In this document: positions 20,066 to 31,000 of the stretch, in pieces
Layout of the letters: every line of letters starts with the position of its first letter
How positions within the stretch are numbered: the stretch's first letter is position 1
NCBI GenBank assembly: GCA_029876055.1
Contig: CM056876.1
Location: 2,294,001 to 2,358,000, forward strand
Reading direction: 5' to 3'
Length of the DNA stretch: 64,000 nucleotides
From: Madurella fahalii
Taxonomy: Eukaryota; Ascomycota; Sordariomycetes; Sordariales
Notes under the pieces: generated by a model
Told to the model about the DNA's origin: nothing
What the model saw: the letters and a program-made list of their open reading frames with translations, nothing else
Database searches by the model: none
Made by a program: the position numbers and the translations under genes

Positions 20066-22086
20066 TTATGTCATGTAATACTTGGGCCCTTCGCCGCCCT
20101 GAGGCACCTGCCAGTTGATGTCCTGATTGGGTGCCTTGATGTCGCACGTCTTGCAGTGGATGCAACTACGGGACGCGCGTGTTAGTTTGCTCGACTCAAG
20201 GGGGGGAAAAATAAAAATAAAAATAAAGATAAAAAGAAAGGAAGAAAACGGAAGAAACAAACTCACTTTTGCGCATTAATCTGGAACCTCACTCCTTCGG
20301 GCTTGGACGCGTCCTCGACGTACTCGTACACGCCGGCCGGGCAGAACCTGTTCTCCAGCCCCTTGAAGGGCGGGTACGTCTCGGCGGTGTGCTTGTCCCA
20401 GTCCTCGACCTGCAGGTGCACCGGCTGGTCCTCCTCGTGGTTGGTGCCCGTGCGGGAGACGCTCGTGAGTATGTCAAACGTGATCTTGCCGTCGGGCTTG
20501 GGGTATTCGATCTTCTTGCACTGGTCCGCCGGCTTGGTGGCCTTGTGGTCGGCCACCTTGTGCTTGAAGGTCCAGGGGACGCGGCCCTTGAGGACAAAGG
20601 CCTCGAGCCCCGAGTAGAGGATGCCGCCGTACACGCCGAGCGGCGAGTGGAACGACGGCCGCATGTTGCGGACTTCCTCGAGCTCCCGCCAGATGGACGA
20701 CTTGCGGAGCGACTCCTCGTAGTTGAACAGGAAGACGGACCCGCTGTCGCCGCCCTTGAGCGCGTCCCAGGTCGCCTCGGCGGCGAGCATGCCCGACTTC
20801 ATGGCGTTGTGCGTGCCCTTGATCTTGGGGACGTTGACCAGGCCGGCCGAGTCGCCGATCAGCGCCCCGCCGGGGAAGGCCACCTGCGGGATGGACTGGA
20901 AACCGCCTTCGATCAGGGCCCGCGCGCCGTATGAGATGCACTTGCCGCCTTCGAGGACGTTGCGGTATAGGGGGTGTTGCTTGAGCTTTTGGAACTCGCC
21001 ATAAGGCGAGAGCCACGGGTTGGGGTAGTCGAGGGCGACGACCTGGCCGATGCTAACGAGGTTGTCGCCAAAGTGGTACATCCACGCACCGCCGTAGGTG
21101 TCCGAGGGTAGCGGATAACCCATCGAATGCGTGATCTCGCCCTTTCTGAACTTCTCCGGCTGCACCTCCCAGACCTCCTTGATGCCGAGCCCGTACGTCT
21201 GCGGCTGGCTATAGCGTCGCAGGTCAAACTGCTTGATGACCTGCTTGCTCAAGCTTCCGTGGCAGCCCTCGCCAAAGAGCGTGATGCGTGCATGGAACTC
21301 CATACCCCGCTCAAACGTATCCTTGGGCTTGCCGTTGCGCCCGATGCCCAAATCATTGGTGGCGACGCCCTTGACGCTACCGTCGGCCTTATAGAGAACC
21401 TCGCTGGCGGCGAATCCGGGGTACACCTCGACGCCCACCTCCTCAGCTCGCTCGCCCAGCCACTTTGTGAACTCGTTGAGGCTGACGATGTAGTTGCCGT
21501 GGTTATGCATCTGCGGCGGCGTCGGCACGGGGATGGCCATGTTCTTGGTCAGGAAGCGCATCGTGTCCTTGCCCGCAGGGGTGGCGCCCGTGAAGCGGTT
21601 CTCATTTTCCTCGCTCAGCCAGTCTGGGATGAGTTCGTTGATGGCCGTCGGTTCGATCACGGCGCCCGAGACGATGTGCGCACCAAGCTCCCCGGCCTTT
21701 TCCAGCAGCAGCACTCGGAAGTCCTCGTTGCCCGCCTCGTTGGCCAGCTGCTTTAACCGGATGGCAGCAGAGAGTCCCGCAGGACCACCGCCGATGATAC
21801 AGACGTCGACTTCGTCGCTTTCGCGTTCGATGCTCGCCGGGTCGAAGGAGTCGTCGGCTTCGGCATGGTAGCGGGCCGGAGTCGTCGACAGGGGTCTGCA
21901 GGCTGAGCGTGCGGCGAGTGAGTTGCCGTATGTCAGACGGGTGTCGCGACGGCGTAACCTAGCGGGTGCGGCCGACGAGAGGCATCTGATACCACGGGCC
22001 TGCTGGAGGCGTGTTGTCGGCGCCGGAGCCGGGGCGGCAGCGGCCTGCCGGCAAAGGCTTCTTGTGAGGCGTGCAGAGGCCGACAT
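20066..22086 (-). CDS. CIR2: electron transfer flavoprotein-ubiquinone oxidoreductase, mitochondrial
   Basis: Two exons, 20267-22086 and 20066-20165, 639 aa, joined across a 101-bp intron. ATG 22086 is chosen because MSASARLTRSLCRQ starts an Arg/Ser/Ala-rich, acid-free mitochondrial presequence; the frame upstream has no ATG of similar quality. The FAD-binding motif IIGGGPAGLSAAIRL follows at about 95-110. Conserved blocks include LGAHIVSGAVIEP, GEGCHGSLSKQ, YPNPWLSPY, PGGALIGDSAGLVNVPKIKG and the quinone-side HSPLGVYGG. The [4Fe-4S] ligands are the Cys in RFCPAG plus CIHCKTC; the intron falls one residue before CIHCKTC, so the cluster is complete only after splicing. The enzyme sits on the matrix face of the inner membrane and passes electrons from ETF (fatty-acid and amino-acid oxidation) to ubiquinone. 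Confidence 0.97.
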
Positions 22087-22616
22087 GATTGCTGCACGCC
22101 CGAGGAGCGGGAAACGGAAAAGGAAAAGGAAACAGCTGCTCCGCGGCACAGAGGGAGAGAGACGACAGGATTGTAATAAGAGAATTATCAATTGGCCTCC
22201 CAGCAACACCAATTCTTTGCAACGACAATAGCGGTCCTCTCCTCTGCGGGTTTTCGGCCGCGGGACACTTCCTTTACTGTAATGACGTTTCGCCGACGGG
22301 ACCCGCCAATGGAGAGTTTGAGATTTAAAACCGGCCTGTGCGCTCTCGGCAGGGTTCTCCCAGATCGACGAGGGCCACTTAGCCGAGGAAAGCCGAGCTC
22401 GGCGCAGGCAACCTCACTTCATTATCTCCTTTCAGTACCTGGGTAACGAGAGCTACTGCGTCTAGATCGATCCATATATGGCGTTCCATATACCGGCCGG
22501 AAGACTCAAAAGGCAATTAAATTATTATTCCATTCTATGCTGCTGCTGGATTGTGGCTCAGGAGCGCTGCAACAGGGAGCCGTCGACACAAGGACTGCTC
22601 ACTCAAACACCTAGCC
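22087..22616. other. intergenic, ETF-QO promoter
   Basis: 530 bp between the ETF-QO start and the stop of the hydrolase-CorA gene, both minus strand. No gene seen. Confidence 0.55.
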
Positions 22617-25600
22617 TCACGTTCGCTTCCGGCTCGCCAGGTCGCCGCCCGACGCAGTGTTGTTGACGTTCTGGTCCGGTATCTGATACCTCATATCGCT
22701 CTGCTGCTTCTTGACCATGGCCCAAAAGTCATATGCCTGGTCATTCTGCTGCTTCATCTCCGCGGCCTTCCGCCTCTTCTTCTCGTCCCTGCGTCTCCGC
22801 TTGGCCTCCTTCCTTGAGTCGGGCTCCAACCTCTCAGAGTAAAGCGTCTTGATAATCTTCCAAGAGTTCTTCAACGCCTTATACACGCGCTTGACCAAGG
22901 TCTGCACTCGCCAGTTGAACGCCGCCACGAGTGAGAGCACAATCAAGAGCACCGAGGCGGGGAGCGAGATGGCGCCAATGTCCCTGAGGCTGGGCACGTT
23001 CTCTTGCCACTCGATCGTATTCATGCCAAATAGGCCCGTGAAGAAGGTGAGCGGGAGGAAGATCACGGTGAACGTCGTGAAGATCATGACTGAGAGATTC
23101 TGGCTGGACGCCAGCTCTGCTTGCAAACGAGACCAGCGGACCTCATCGACTTGTGCCTGCCGCTGTACCATCTCGAGCATCTTCTCATACTGCAAACCAA
23201 GTCAGTTGCCGTGCACCCAAGGTTGGTGAAAAACCGACGTACGTCATTCCTCGTCGTATCCACTCTCTTGAGCATCTCGGACGTCTGCTGCTTGTAATCA
23301 TCCAGATACTCCAGCGCTTCCTCAAGGTAGTACTGGCCATTCTTCGTGATATGGTTGAATTCCTTCTTGTATATCTCCCTCATTTGCTTAATCGTTGCTT
23401 CCTGCGTTTCAAACAGCTTCTGCAACGTTGTCAATTCATCTTCCAGGTCACGAAGTTCGAGAAGCGCCGACGTGTTTTCCCTATTCTCGCGTTCTGCCCG
23501 TTCGATTTCGCGTCGATGCCGCTTCTTGATAGCAGCCGGACTCTCGCCCTCGGTCTCCGACTCGTCTGAGTCTTCCTCATCCTCTTCAGACATTAAATTG
23601 AGAGCATGAATGCGGAACTGCTTCATGTTCAACGTCATCCTCTCTGCCTGTGAGTGGAGTCAGCAACTAGGCTCGGGTGCGACGTGTTGCTAGGGAGTCC
23701 AAAAACCTACCAACATGCCAATGGCTTCGTCGAAGAGGCGGAAAATCTCAAGGTCGGGATGCGAAGATCGATCAAGGAGGACGATGACGGCGTGCCAGAC
23801 GATTAGTGCCGCAAGATCCAAAGTGTTCTCGGTCCTACCCGTGAGATCACCATTGAGTTCGTTGTACACGCTATTCCGCAGGTCTGCCTGTTGGAAGAGT
23901 GTCCCTTCCGTCGGAGATGACTCCCGCTTGCCGAAGCACGTGGTCAAGGTGGCTATCTCAAGTCAACATTCCGGCACGCCATTCTCGTCACGGTTCACAT
24001 ACTTGTGTCTACAGACCACAGCCACAACTGGTCGACCATGAGGACGTAGCCGTCCCTCAGTTCGAGTTCGTATTCGTGGCGCAGATCCTCGTTGGAGCCG
24101 TCACGGCTACCCAATTCAGATCCCTTCGTCCCGAGCAGCGAACGGGTAGAACTGTTATCCGATGACTTGTTCCAAGGCAGCGGAGAGTCCTTCTTGGTAA
24201 GTTTGTACAACATCTGGTCGTCGTCTCTAGCATCCGTCTCTCTGAGGGAGTGGTGTCCGAACTGATCAAGGGTTCGCCGGCAATTGAGGGGTGGGTCGTA
24301 GCCGATGTACTCCCAGATCATTTTCAATTCCAGCGATTCCTGATCGGCGACCTCTTGTGGGACAGGTTTTGCCCTTCCATGGTTCCGGCGATCACGAATC
24401 AGTTTTCGGCGCCTGATCATGCTGCGGTACGTGTCAAAGTGAAGATACGGGAGATAGAGGTAGAGACAGTTGGGCGTGAACTTTAGCGGGGCGGTCGGGC
24501 CAAAGAAGGGCGACGGGATCCGGGGCGACGCTCCACGGTCTGCAGCTGAAAGATATTTGCAAATTGGTTTGAGGTATGCTGGCTGCGACTCCGAGTTCCG
24601 GTTTTGGATCTGTTTGGAGGCCCAATTATCATAGTCAAAGAGCCGCGAGAAGTCCCAGTTTTGTTCCTTTCGTGTGCCCTCGAGTGTATCGAAGAGCTCC
24701 TGCCAGTGATGTCAGTGTCGAGGCTCCAAGCGTCGGGGTTGTGGGAATAGATTCGTACCCTCACCCACACTGGGTTGTTGAACGGCAGGTGAATCCACAT
24801 GAACTTCCTCAATTGTGGATCGGGTCGAGAGAAACCCGCCGTCCCCCTGAGCTCGTGTTCATTTATCAGTATTTCCGCCCGCCGCTTCGGTGACAAGTCA
24901 ATGGTATGATGTTCGATTCCGCCGCGGGCGCTTCCAAACGGGAGAGCTGGGTCTGATACAGTAGTACTGACACTGGCAATACTCTCAGGACTTGGAGGAC
25001 GGATGGTTGGTTCTGACAGAGCCTGCACTTTCAGAAGCGCTGGTCTTTCTTGAGGACTTGTGACGACAATGTCCGGCGAGCGCCCAGGTTCCAGTTTGGC
25101 GCGGCGCTTACTGCGCTGTCCCTTAGGAGCCTTATGGAGACGTTCCTCCAGACAAGCGTCAGGCCCTATGTTGACGAATTCCCTGAAAGAATGCTTTGTA
25201 GAATAAAGGCGGATGATGGAACTCGTCTCGTCACCGGAGCTCTGCATGGCATATCCAGGTGTCGAGGCCATTAGCGCGTCCGGGTCCTCGTAGAAGCCTA
25301 TGACCTCGACTTTGACGCGATCCTTCAAGTGCAAGGGAACATGAGTGTAAGCCCGACTAAGTGCCGCGGCTTTACGAACAGCGGCGGCCAAATCATCGAG
25401 ATACGAGGCCAAGATGCCACTATTACCCGGCCCAAAAGATGCGAGGTGAGCATGATCGCTATCGACTGCGTAGACGTCTTCCTGCCAGATATCCAGTAGC
25501 GCGGACTTGACCGATACGAGGGGTGCTCCGAACTGGACCTCGCTAGCATCGCCAGAGCCAGAAAGCGATGACTCTTGCGTTTCATAAAACGACCACAGGC

Positions 25601-26580
25601 GGAGCTCGCTCGCCATGTCCACAAACTTCTCATGCAGTCTGATGAGCGGGTCGTTATTGAGGTGGATTTCATCAGTAAGTGACTGTGGAAGTGTTGCCTG
25701 CAGGTGAAGGAGTTCTTGGATGCTCTCCTTCAGGTTCGGCATCGACATATAACTCGTTCCCCGGTGAGGGGTGCCTTCGCTTGTTAGTCCTACAGACATA
25801 TTTCCACATAACTGATGACCGGCTCACCGAAGAAAGTAACGCCATGGCAATTGTCCATTATTCCCTGGTACTTGCTAGACTGACTTGCGCGTACCAAAGC
25901 GCTTTTGACTACCAGGCCCCCGATGCTATGGGCGATAAAGAACAATGGCCGAGACTGCTGCTAAGACGATGAGCAGGGACGTGGTACGCGGACGGTGGGG
26001 GCGAACGTACTGCTCCTTTCCGCTGCTGGTGCACCTGGGCCAGCAAGTCCTCGGACAAGGTCTTCAAGTTCACGCCTTCCTTCAATGCCCGATGTCTGTA
26101 CAGAAAGACTCGTGCGATGTTGACGGCGTTACGCAAGTCCCTCGTGACCCAGGGGCTAGGTCTCCAAGCGGAGCTACGTGATCCAATATCAGGTTGGGGG
26201 ACGTGATCGTAGTCGGAATCACTGTCGTAGATCCAGGTGTGGACCGGGTCGGCTCCTGGGCAGGCAACGGCAATGATGTCGGCCTCTGTCTCGTTGTGAC
26301 CGGGGCCTCCAACATCGCCATTGACATCCACAAAGCCGGGTCCATCATCGGCCATGGTCGAAACTGCTGTGGGCGCTCGGCCTGGGGTCGTCTGAGCCTC
26401 CTTTTCCTTCCCACTCGGGCCCTGGCTGACGGGCTCTTGCGAGGCATGATCCCGCGGGGGCCGGCTCTCTGAGAAGTCCTGAGCTTGCACGTACGGTGCA
26501 GTAGCAACAACATCTCGGCCCTGAGCCTTCTCCACTAGGTCAATCTCAGCCTCGCCAGCGGCATTGCCGTCTCGCTCCAT
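22617..26580 (-). CDS. alpha/beta-hydrolase (lipase-like) domain fused to CorA-type Mg2+ channel domain
   Basis: Seven exons (26011-26580, 25828-25960, 24759-25774, 24003-24699, 23711-23952, 23243-23647, 22617-23189) give one 1211-aa frame; all six introns are 50-63 bp. After a disordered N-terminus comes IIAVACPGADPVHTWI, then RPLFFIAHSIGGLVVKSAL with nucleophile-elbow Ser202, and TPHRGTSYMSMPNLKES: the LipA/DUF676-like serine-hydrolase fold also seen in front of fungal NLR-type proteins. A middle region has HLPFNNPVWVR and LFDYDNWASKQIQNR. The C-terminal third is CorA-like: a long charged coiled coil (ELRDLEDELTTLQKLFETQE to EMLKRVDTTRND), a first membrane helix (VMIFTTFTVIFLPLTFFTG), the GMN signature (1076-1078) and a second helix (LPASVLLIVLSLVAAFNW). 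CorA channels carry Mg2+ or other divalent ions; here the membrane part could instead tether or gate. A lysine/arginine-rich cytosolic tail follows. Substrate of the hydrolase is unknown. Confidence 0.9.
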
Positions 26581-28027
26581 TCCGCTTGTCGCCTCGAGCT
26601 CTCAAGTCTTGGGGGGAGCGACGACACGGTCATGGACAATCTGATGCAGGCAGGCTGAGGTCTACGTACCGCGACAGAAGAGGAAAGCACAAGGAACGAA
26701 GAGGAAAACAACAGACTTAGGTAAAAAGAAGCTTAAAACGGGGACCCTTAATATGCTACCGGGGCGTCGCCAAGATCAGGCTGAGCGGGCGGCCCGTACG
26801 CAGTAGGCGATCGGGCCCGCGTGCCACCAGCTGGGCCATGCCGATGGCAAGGCCCCCTTCCCGCGCCCCCAGATTTGCATATTTTGGGATTCGGGGCCCT
26901 GATCATAGGCCATCAGTACGGCGGATAGCGCGTGGGCAAGTGCTCGCCATTGGCTGTAGGTGCGGGCCCGGTAGCCGAGAAAATGGAGTGCACTAGCAAT
27001 CAAAACAGCAACTGAGAGGCGCGTGACGGGGGTTGTCTGCAGGTGGTCCAACGCTGATTTGGCAGAGGGTCACCTGTGAGCTCCTGAGTAAGGTGCCGAA
27101 GTGCCGTTGAGACAGCAACGGGGGAAAGAAGAGAAATAATCCATTTCTTTTCTCCATTTGTGCACGCCAAGTGAATTGAGTAGCGGAAGGAGAGAGGCCA
27201 GCCTGAAGTGCTGGTGAACAGCCACGGCCTCAATGGAAGTGCTTGCTGCTCGATGCAGTTTCCGCTTTAACACTACTAGTAGCACGAAGATGGATCATGG
27301 TTGGAAGAGGGAGACACGTAGAGTGGTGATGACCCTTTTATCTTTTATAGGGGCCGATGGGACTTTGTTGTGCGGAAAAAGTGGCCCCAAGTCAGTGTAC
27401 TGTACAGGTACGCCGTAATGCCCATGGGGATGGGATGTGGGATGTGGATGGTGAACTGAAGAAAGATCATCCAGTGTCCAACGGGAAAAGAGATGACAGC
27501 CACAGGGTGACAGGTGGCTCGTGCCGCCCCTCTGCTCAATCACGTTTCATGCCACATTGGCCAGGCAGAAAGGCCACACGCTCTGGTGCCACGGACTGCT
27601 GCTGCGGAGTGAAAGCCAGGCACTCTGCACGGGCCTTCCGCCGACACCAGGCTAGCTCTGGGCGACCCATTTCTTTCAGTCAACCTCACCCGTCGAAAAA
27701 AGCACTTCCCACCCAGCTAACCTAGCCTCGGACGAACCAATCCATCAAGCTTCCTGACGCATCGTCAGTTCCGTCACATACGGACCTCCCGACAACTCTG
27801 CCCGTTGGACACTGCCCCGAGAAGCCCTCCGCGCCGATCGCCACGCCGGACGCCGCCCCGCCCGACTCAGCAAATCGTTTCGCGCCTCTCGCAGCAACGC
27901 ACATTTAAACCAACCCCCCCCCCCCCCCCCCCCTCCTCCTCCTCCCCCCAACTCCGAGAGGAAGTGGCTCTGTCCGCGCAGTGGATAGCAGCGTCGCCCT
28001 TCCTTTCCCCTTCGCTCCTGGTAATCC
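26581..28027. other. divergent promoter region, hydrolase-CorA and NOT1
   Basis: 1.45 kb between two start codons. No gene recognised. It includes a 20-base C run (27914-27933) followed by CTC repeats about 90 bp before the NOT1 ATG. Confidence 0.55.
27914..27933. repeat. C20 homopolymer upstream of NOT1
   Basis: Twenty consecutive C on the plus strand, followed by TCC repeats, in the probable NOT1 5' UTR. Run length is likely variable and hard to sequence exactly. Confidence 0.9.
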
Positions 28028-31000
28028 ATGGTCCCTCAACCCAGACCGGGAACCTTCTCGCCGAGTCCAGCAGCGCAGCCCGTCTACACTGGCACCGTCC
28101 ACTCTCCCCATCCCTCTCAGGCCGGTGCGCTGAGTGCGGGTGCCAGCCCCAGTACCAGCAGCCCCACTGGGTCAAGCTCCCTGACCAAGATTGCAGTTGC
28201 CCAGGTCTACTTGCTTCTGAGCACCATCAAGGAGGACAAGGACGATCCCCGCAAGTGGGAGTCACAGACAGAATCTCTGCGGAAGGTAACGTCGCCTCTC
28301 TCTCCCTCTCTCTTCCCGCCGGCCCCCCGCACCCGCACCAGCTCACAATGTTGACGTCTGCTCGTGGCGCCCCAGCTCATCGATGAACACGGCATGGATG
28401 TGTATTCAAAATACTTCGCGCGACTGGTGGCCGCAAATGCCTCCCAGATATTCCCCGGCCTTAATAGGCCTGTAGCGAACCCGGGGAACCACCATCTCCT
28501 CGTGGCAGAGATGCGAAAACTCACCCGCGAGTTTCCCCAGGCCAGGAAGATTGCAGAGTCCATCGAGACGGGCACCGAGGATATCTTCCGCGATTTCGAC
28601 CTTTCTACCTTCATGGAGCATTTCCAACTGGATGCTCTCGGGAAGACGCTGCTGGCGCTTGCCTTCAAGCTCGGCCCGCGGACCGACTTGAAGACCAAAG
28701 GTGGGCGCGCTCGCCATGGGCCCCCTTGATGCAATGCCGAGCCGCCGTATCGCGTCTTTGCTGACTATGACCCGTCTCTTAGCCGACGCCATCCTGTCAA
28801 CCAATTTCCCTACGTTTGTTAATATCCTGAGCAGGCCGACCGGTGATCACGCAGACCTCGAACCGGACTTCGTCGCTGAACTTCTCGACCGCTTCATCCA
28901 GGTTCACCCTCCCAACTTCAATGCCGCGGCGAAGAGGGAATTGGAGCACAAGGTGTTGCAACGGTATGGTCATTCGAACGAAGCCAAGCCGCCCCCGTCC
29001 CAAGTACTCGCCGCCCTCGACCTGGTGCGTGTCCTCGCCGACAAGCCGCCGAATGCCCTTGCACTCTATATCCACCGGAGCGGACCCGCCTTCACCGTAG
29101 ACGAGGACACATGCACGACCTACCTGAAGAACCGGCCACCCAATATCCAGCTCACCGAAGAGCAGGTGTCTGTGGCGCTAACGTACACGACCATCAGCCA
29201 GACACCCTGCCACAACCCTTCCGTCTTCGTCGCCGCCCTCCAAAGCATCCTACCCGACAGTTTCAGGTGGCAAGATGTCGTGTCGTACTTTGATCACAGC
29301 GGGGCTCGGATCACCCGTGACCAATTCCTGCGCCTATACAACGCCTTGGTGCCGATTGCGCGGGAGGACAGCGCCAGGTTCAACATCCAGCGCCTGTGGG
29401 GTGGTGAGTGGGAGAATCCCGAAACCCAGCTCTCCTTCATATGCGCCTTCGCATCTCTCAAGCCGGAACAGCTGGATGCGACGACCATTCCCGGCCTGAA
29501 GCCGACGTTTACGGTAGATGAGTACGCGCAATCGCACCAATCGATACGAGAAACAGCTGCGTACGCCGTCAAGCACCCTCTCGTCTCCGAGGCCGCCCTC
29601 TCTGCCGTGTTCAACGTCGCCCTCCACTCGATGCACGCCTCGCAGAGCACCGAAGCGAAGCGCCTCTTCCAAGACGTTGTCGTCCCCAACTTGGCCATCT
29701 TCGTTGTCTCGGCGTTCGGAGTCCCCAAACCCTGGCCGAACATGGCCGAAGAGACTCTCGTGTCTTTATTTGATGGCTTCTTAACCAGGTCGCCCGATGC
29801 CGACTTTGTCATGGATAGCCTCTGGAGGAGGGACAAGGAGTGGGTGAAGCAGCGGCTCATAGATATTCACGTCCTGAAGCCCATCAGCTTGCCAATGATA
29901 TTTGAGCACGCGGTCCGGCAAAACTGGCTCGATGAGCTTGTCTATCTCCCCAACGGGTTCGGGCTTGACCTGACCGCCCTTGCGCACGCTGAAGGATATC
30001 TCGACCTGCAACAATGGGCGCGGAGGAACGCTGACCGGAGTACGGAGATGGCTAGGGCGCTCATCCAATTCTTAATGATCAAGGCAAATTTCGAGCATGG
30101 ATACCAGCGCCCTCCGGATGGGCACCCGCCCGTCAAGGCGAGCACGACGCTGCAGGTCAAGACAGTCTATGCGCTGCTCCAAATCTTGCAGGAGTTTCTT
30201 CCCAAGACGCCAATCCCGGAGCTAATCGTGGTTCAGAGGACATGCATAACGATGTACCCGAGACTGATCAACTACGGAGAGGGCTTTGACGACATCATCG
30301 ACGCTAACGGGCGCGACGGTAACGCACTACCGCCGGCCGCCAACCTTAAGATGGAAGAACATTACAAAAAGATGTACAGCGACGAGATTCAGGTTCGCAA
30401 CATCGTCGAGATCCTCGAGCGTTACAAGCGTTCTCGCGATCCCTTGGACCAGGACGTCTTCGCATGCATGATTCACGGTCTGTTCGATGAGTACGCGCAC
30501 TACGTCGACTATCCTCTTGAAGCGCTGGCCACGACCGCGGTCCTGTTTGGCGGCATAATATCCCACAAGCTGATCTCGGACCTTCCGCTCCAAATCGGGC
30601 TGGGCATGATCCTTGAGGCGGTCAGGGACCACCACCCCGACGAGTCAATGTACAAGTTCGGATTACAGGCTCTCATGCAGTTGTTCTCTCGCTTCCGCGA
30701 GTGGCCCGGCTTTTGCAAACAGCTCCTTCAGGTTCCAGGTCTTCAGGGAACCGAGGCGTGGAAGAAGGCCGAGGAGGCGGTTCGGGAGCATGAGGAGGAG
30801 CTCGCACGCTCACGCAATGGTGCCGGCAGTGCGCATTCGGGGATATTGGGCAACGAAAACTTAACTAACGGTAGTTTGGACGACGGCCTAGGGTCGGAGC
30901 AGCATCCCCCCCCATTCGCGTCAGTGAACGTCGACCCGCCACCCCCTGGAGTCGTCTACGAAGAACCCAGTGCCGAGGCCCAAGGGAAGATACAGTTTGC

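Noticed and set aside
20269..20934. Long plus-strand frames opposite ETF-QO (also 21127-21756)
   Set aside because: Antisense shadows of a GC-rich gene; codon mirror of the true frame.
26776..27051. 91-codon minus-strand frame with a hydrophobic start
   Set aside because: No ATG (starts TTG), and it lies in the divergent promoter region.
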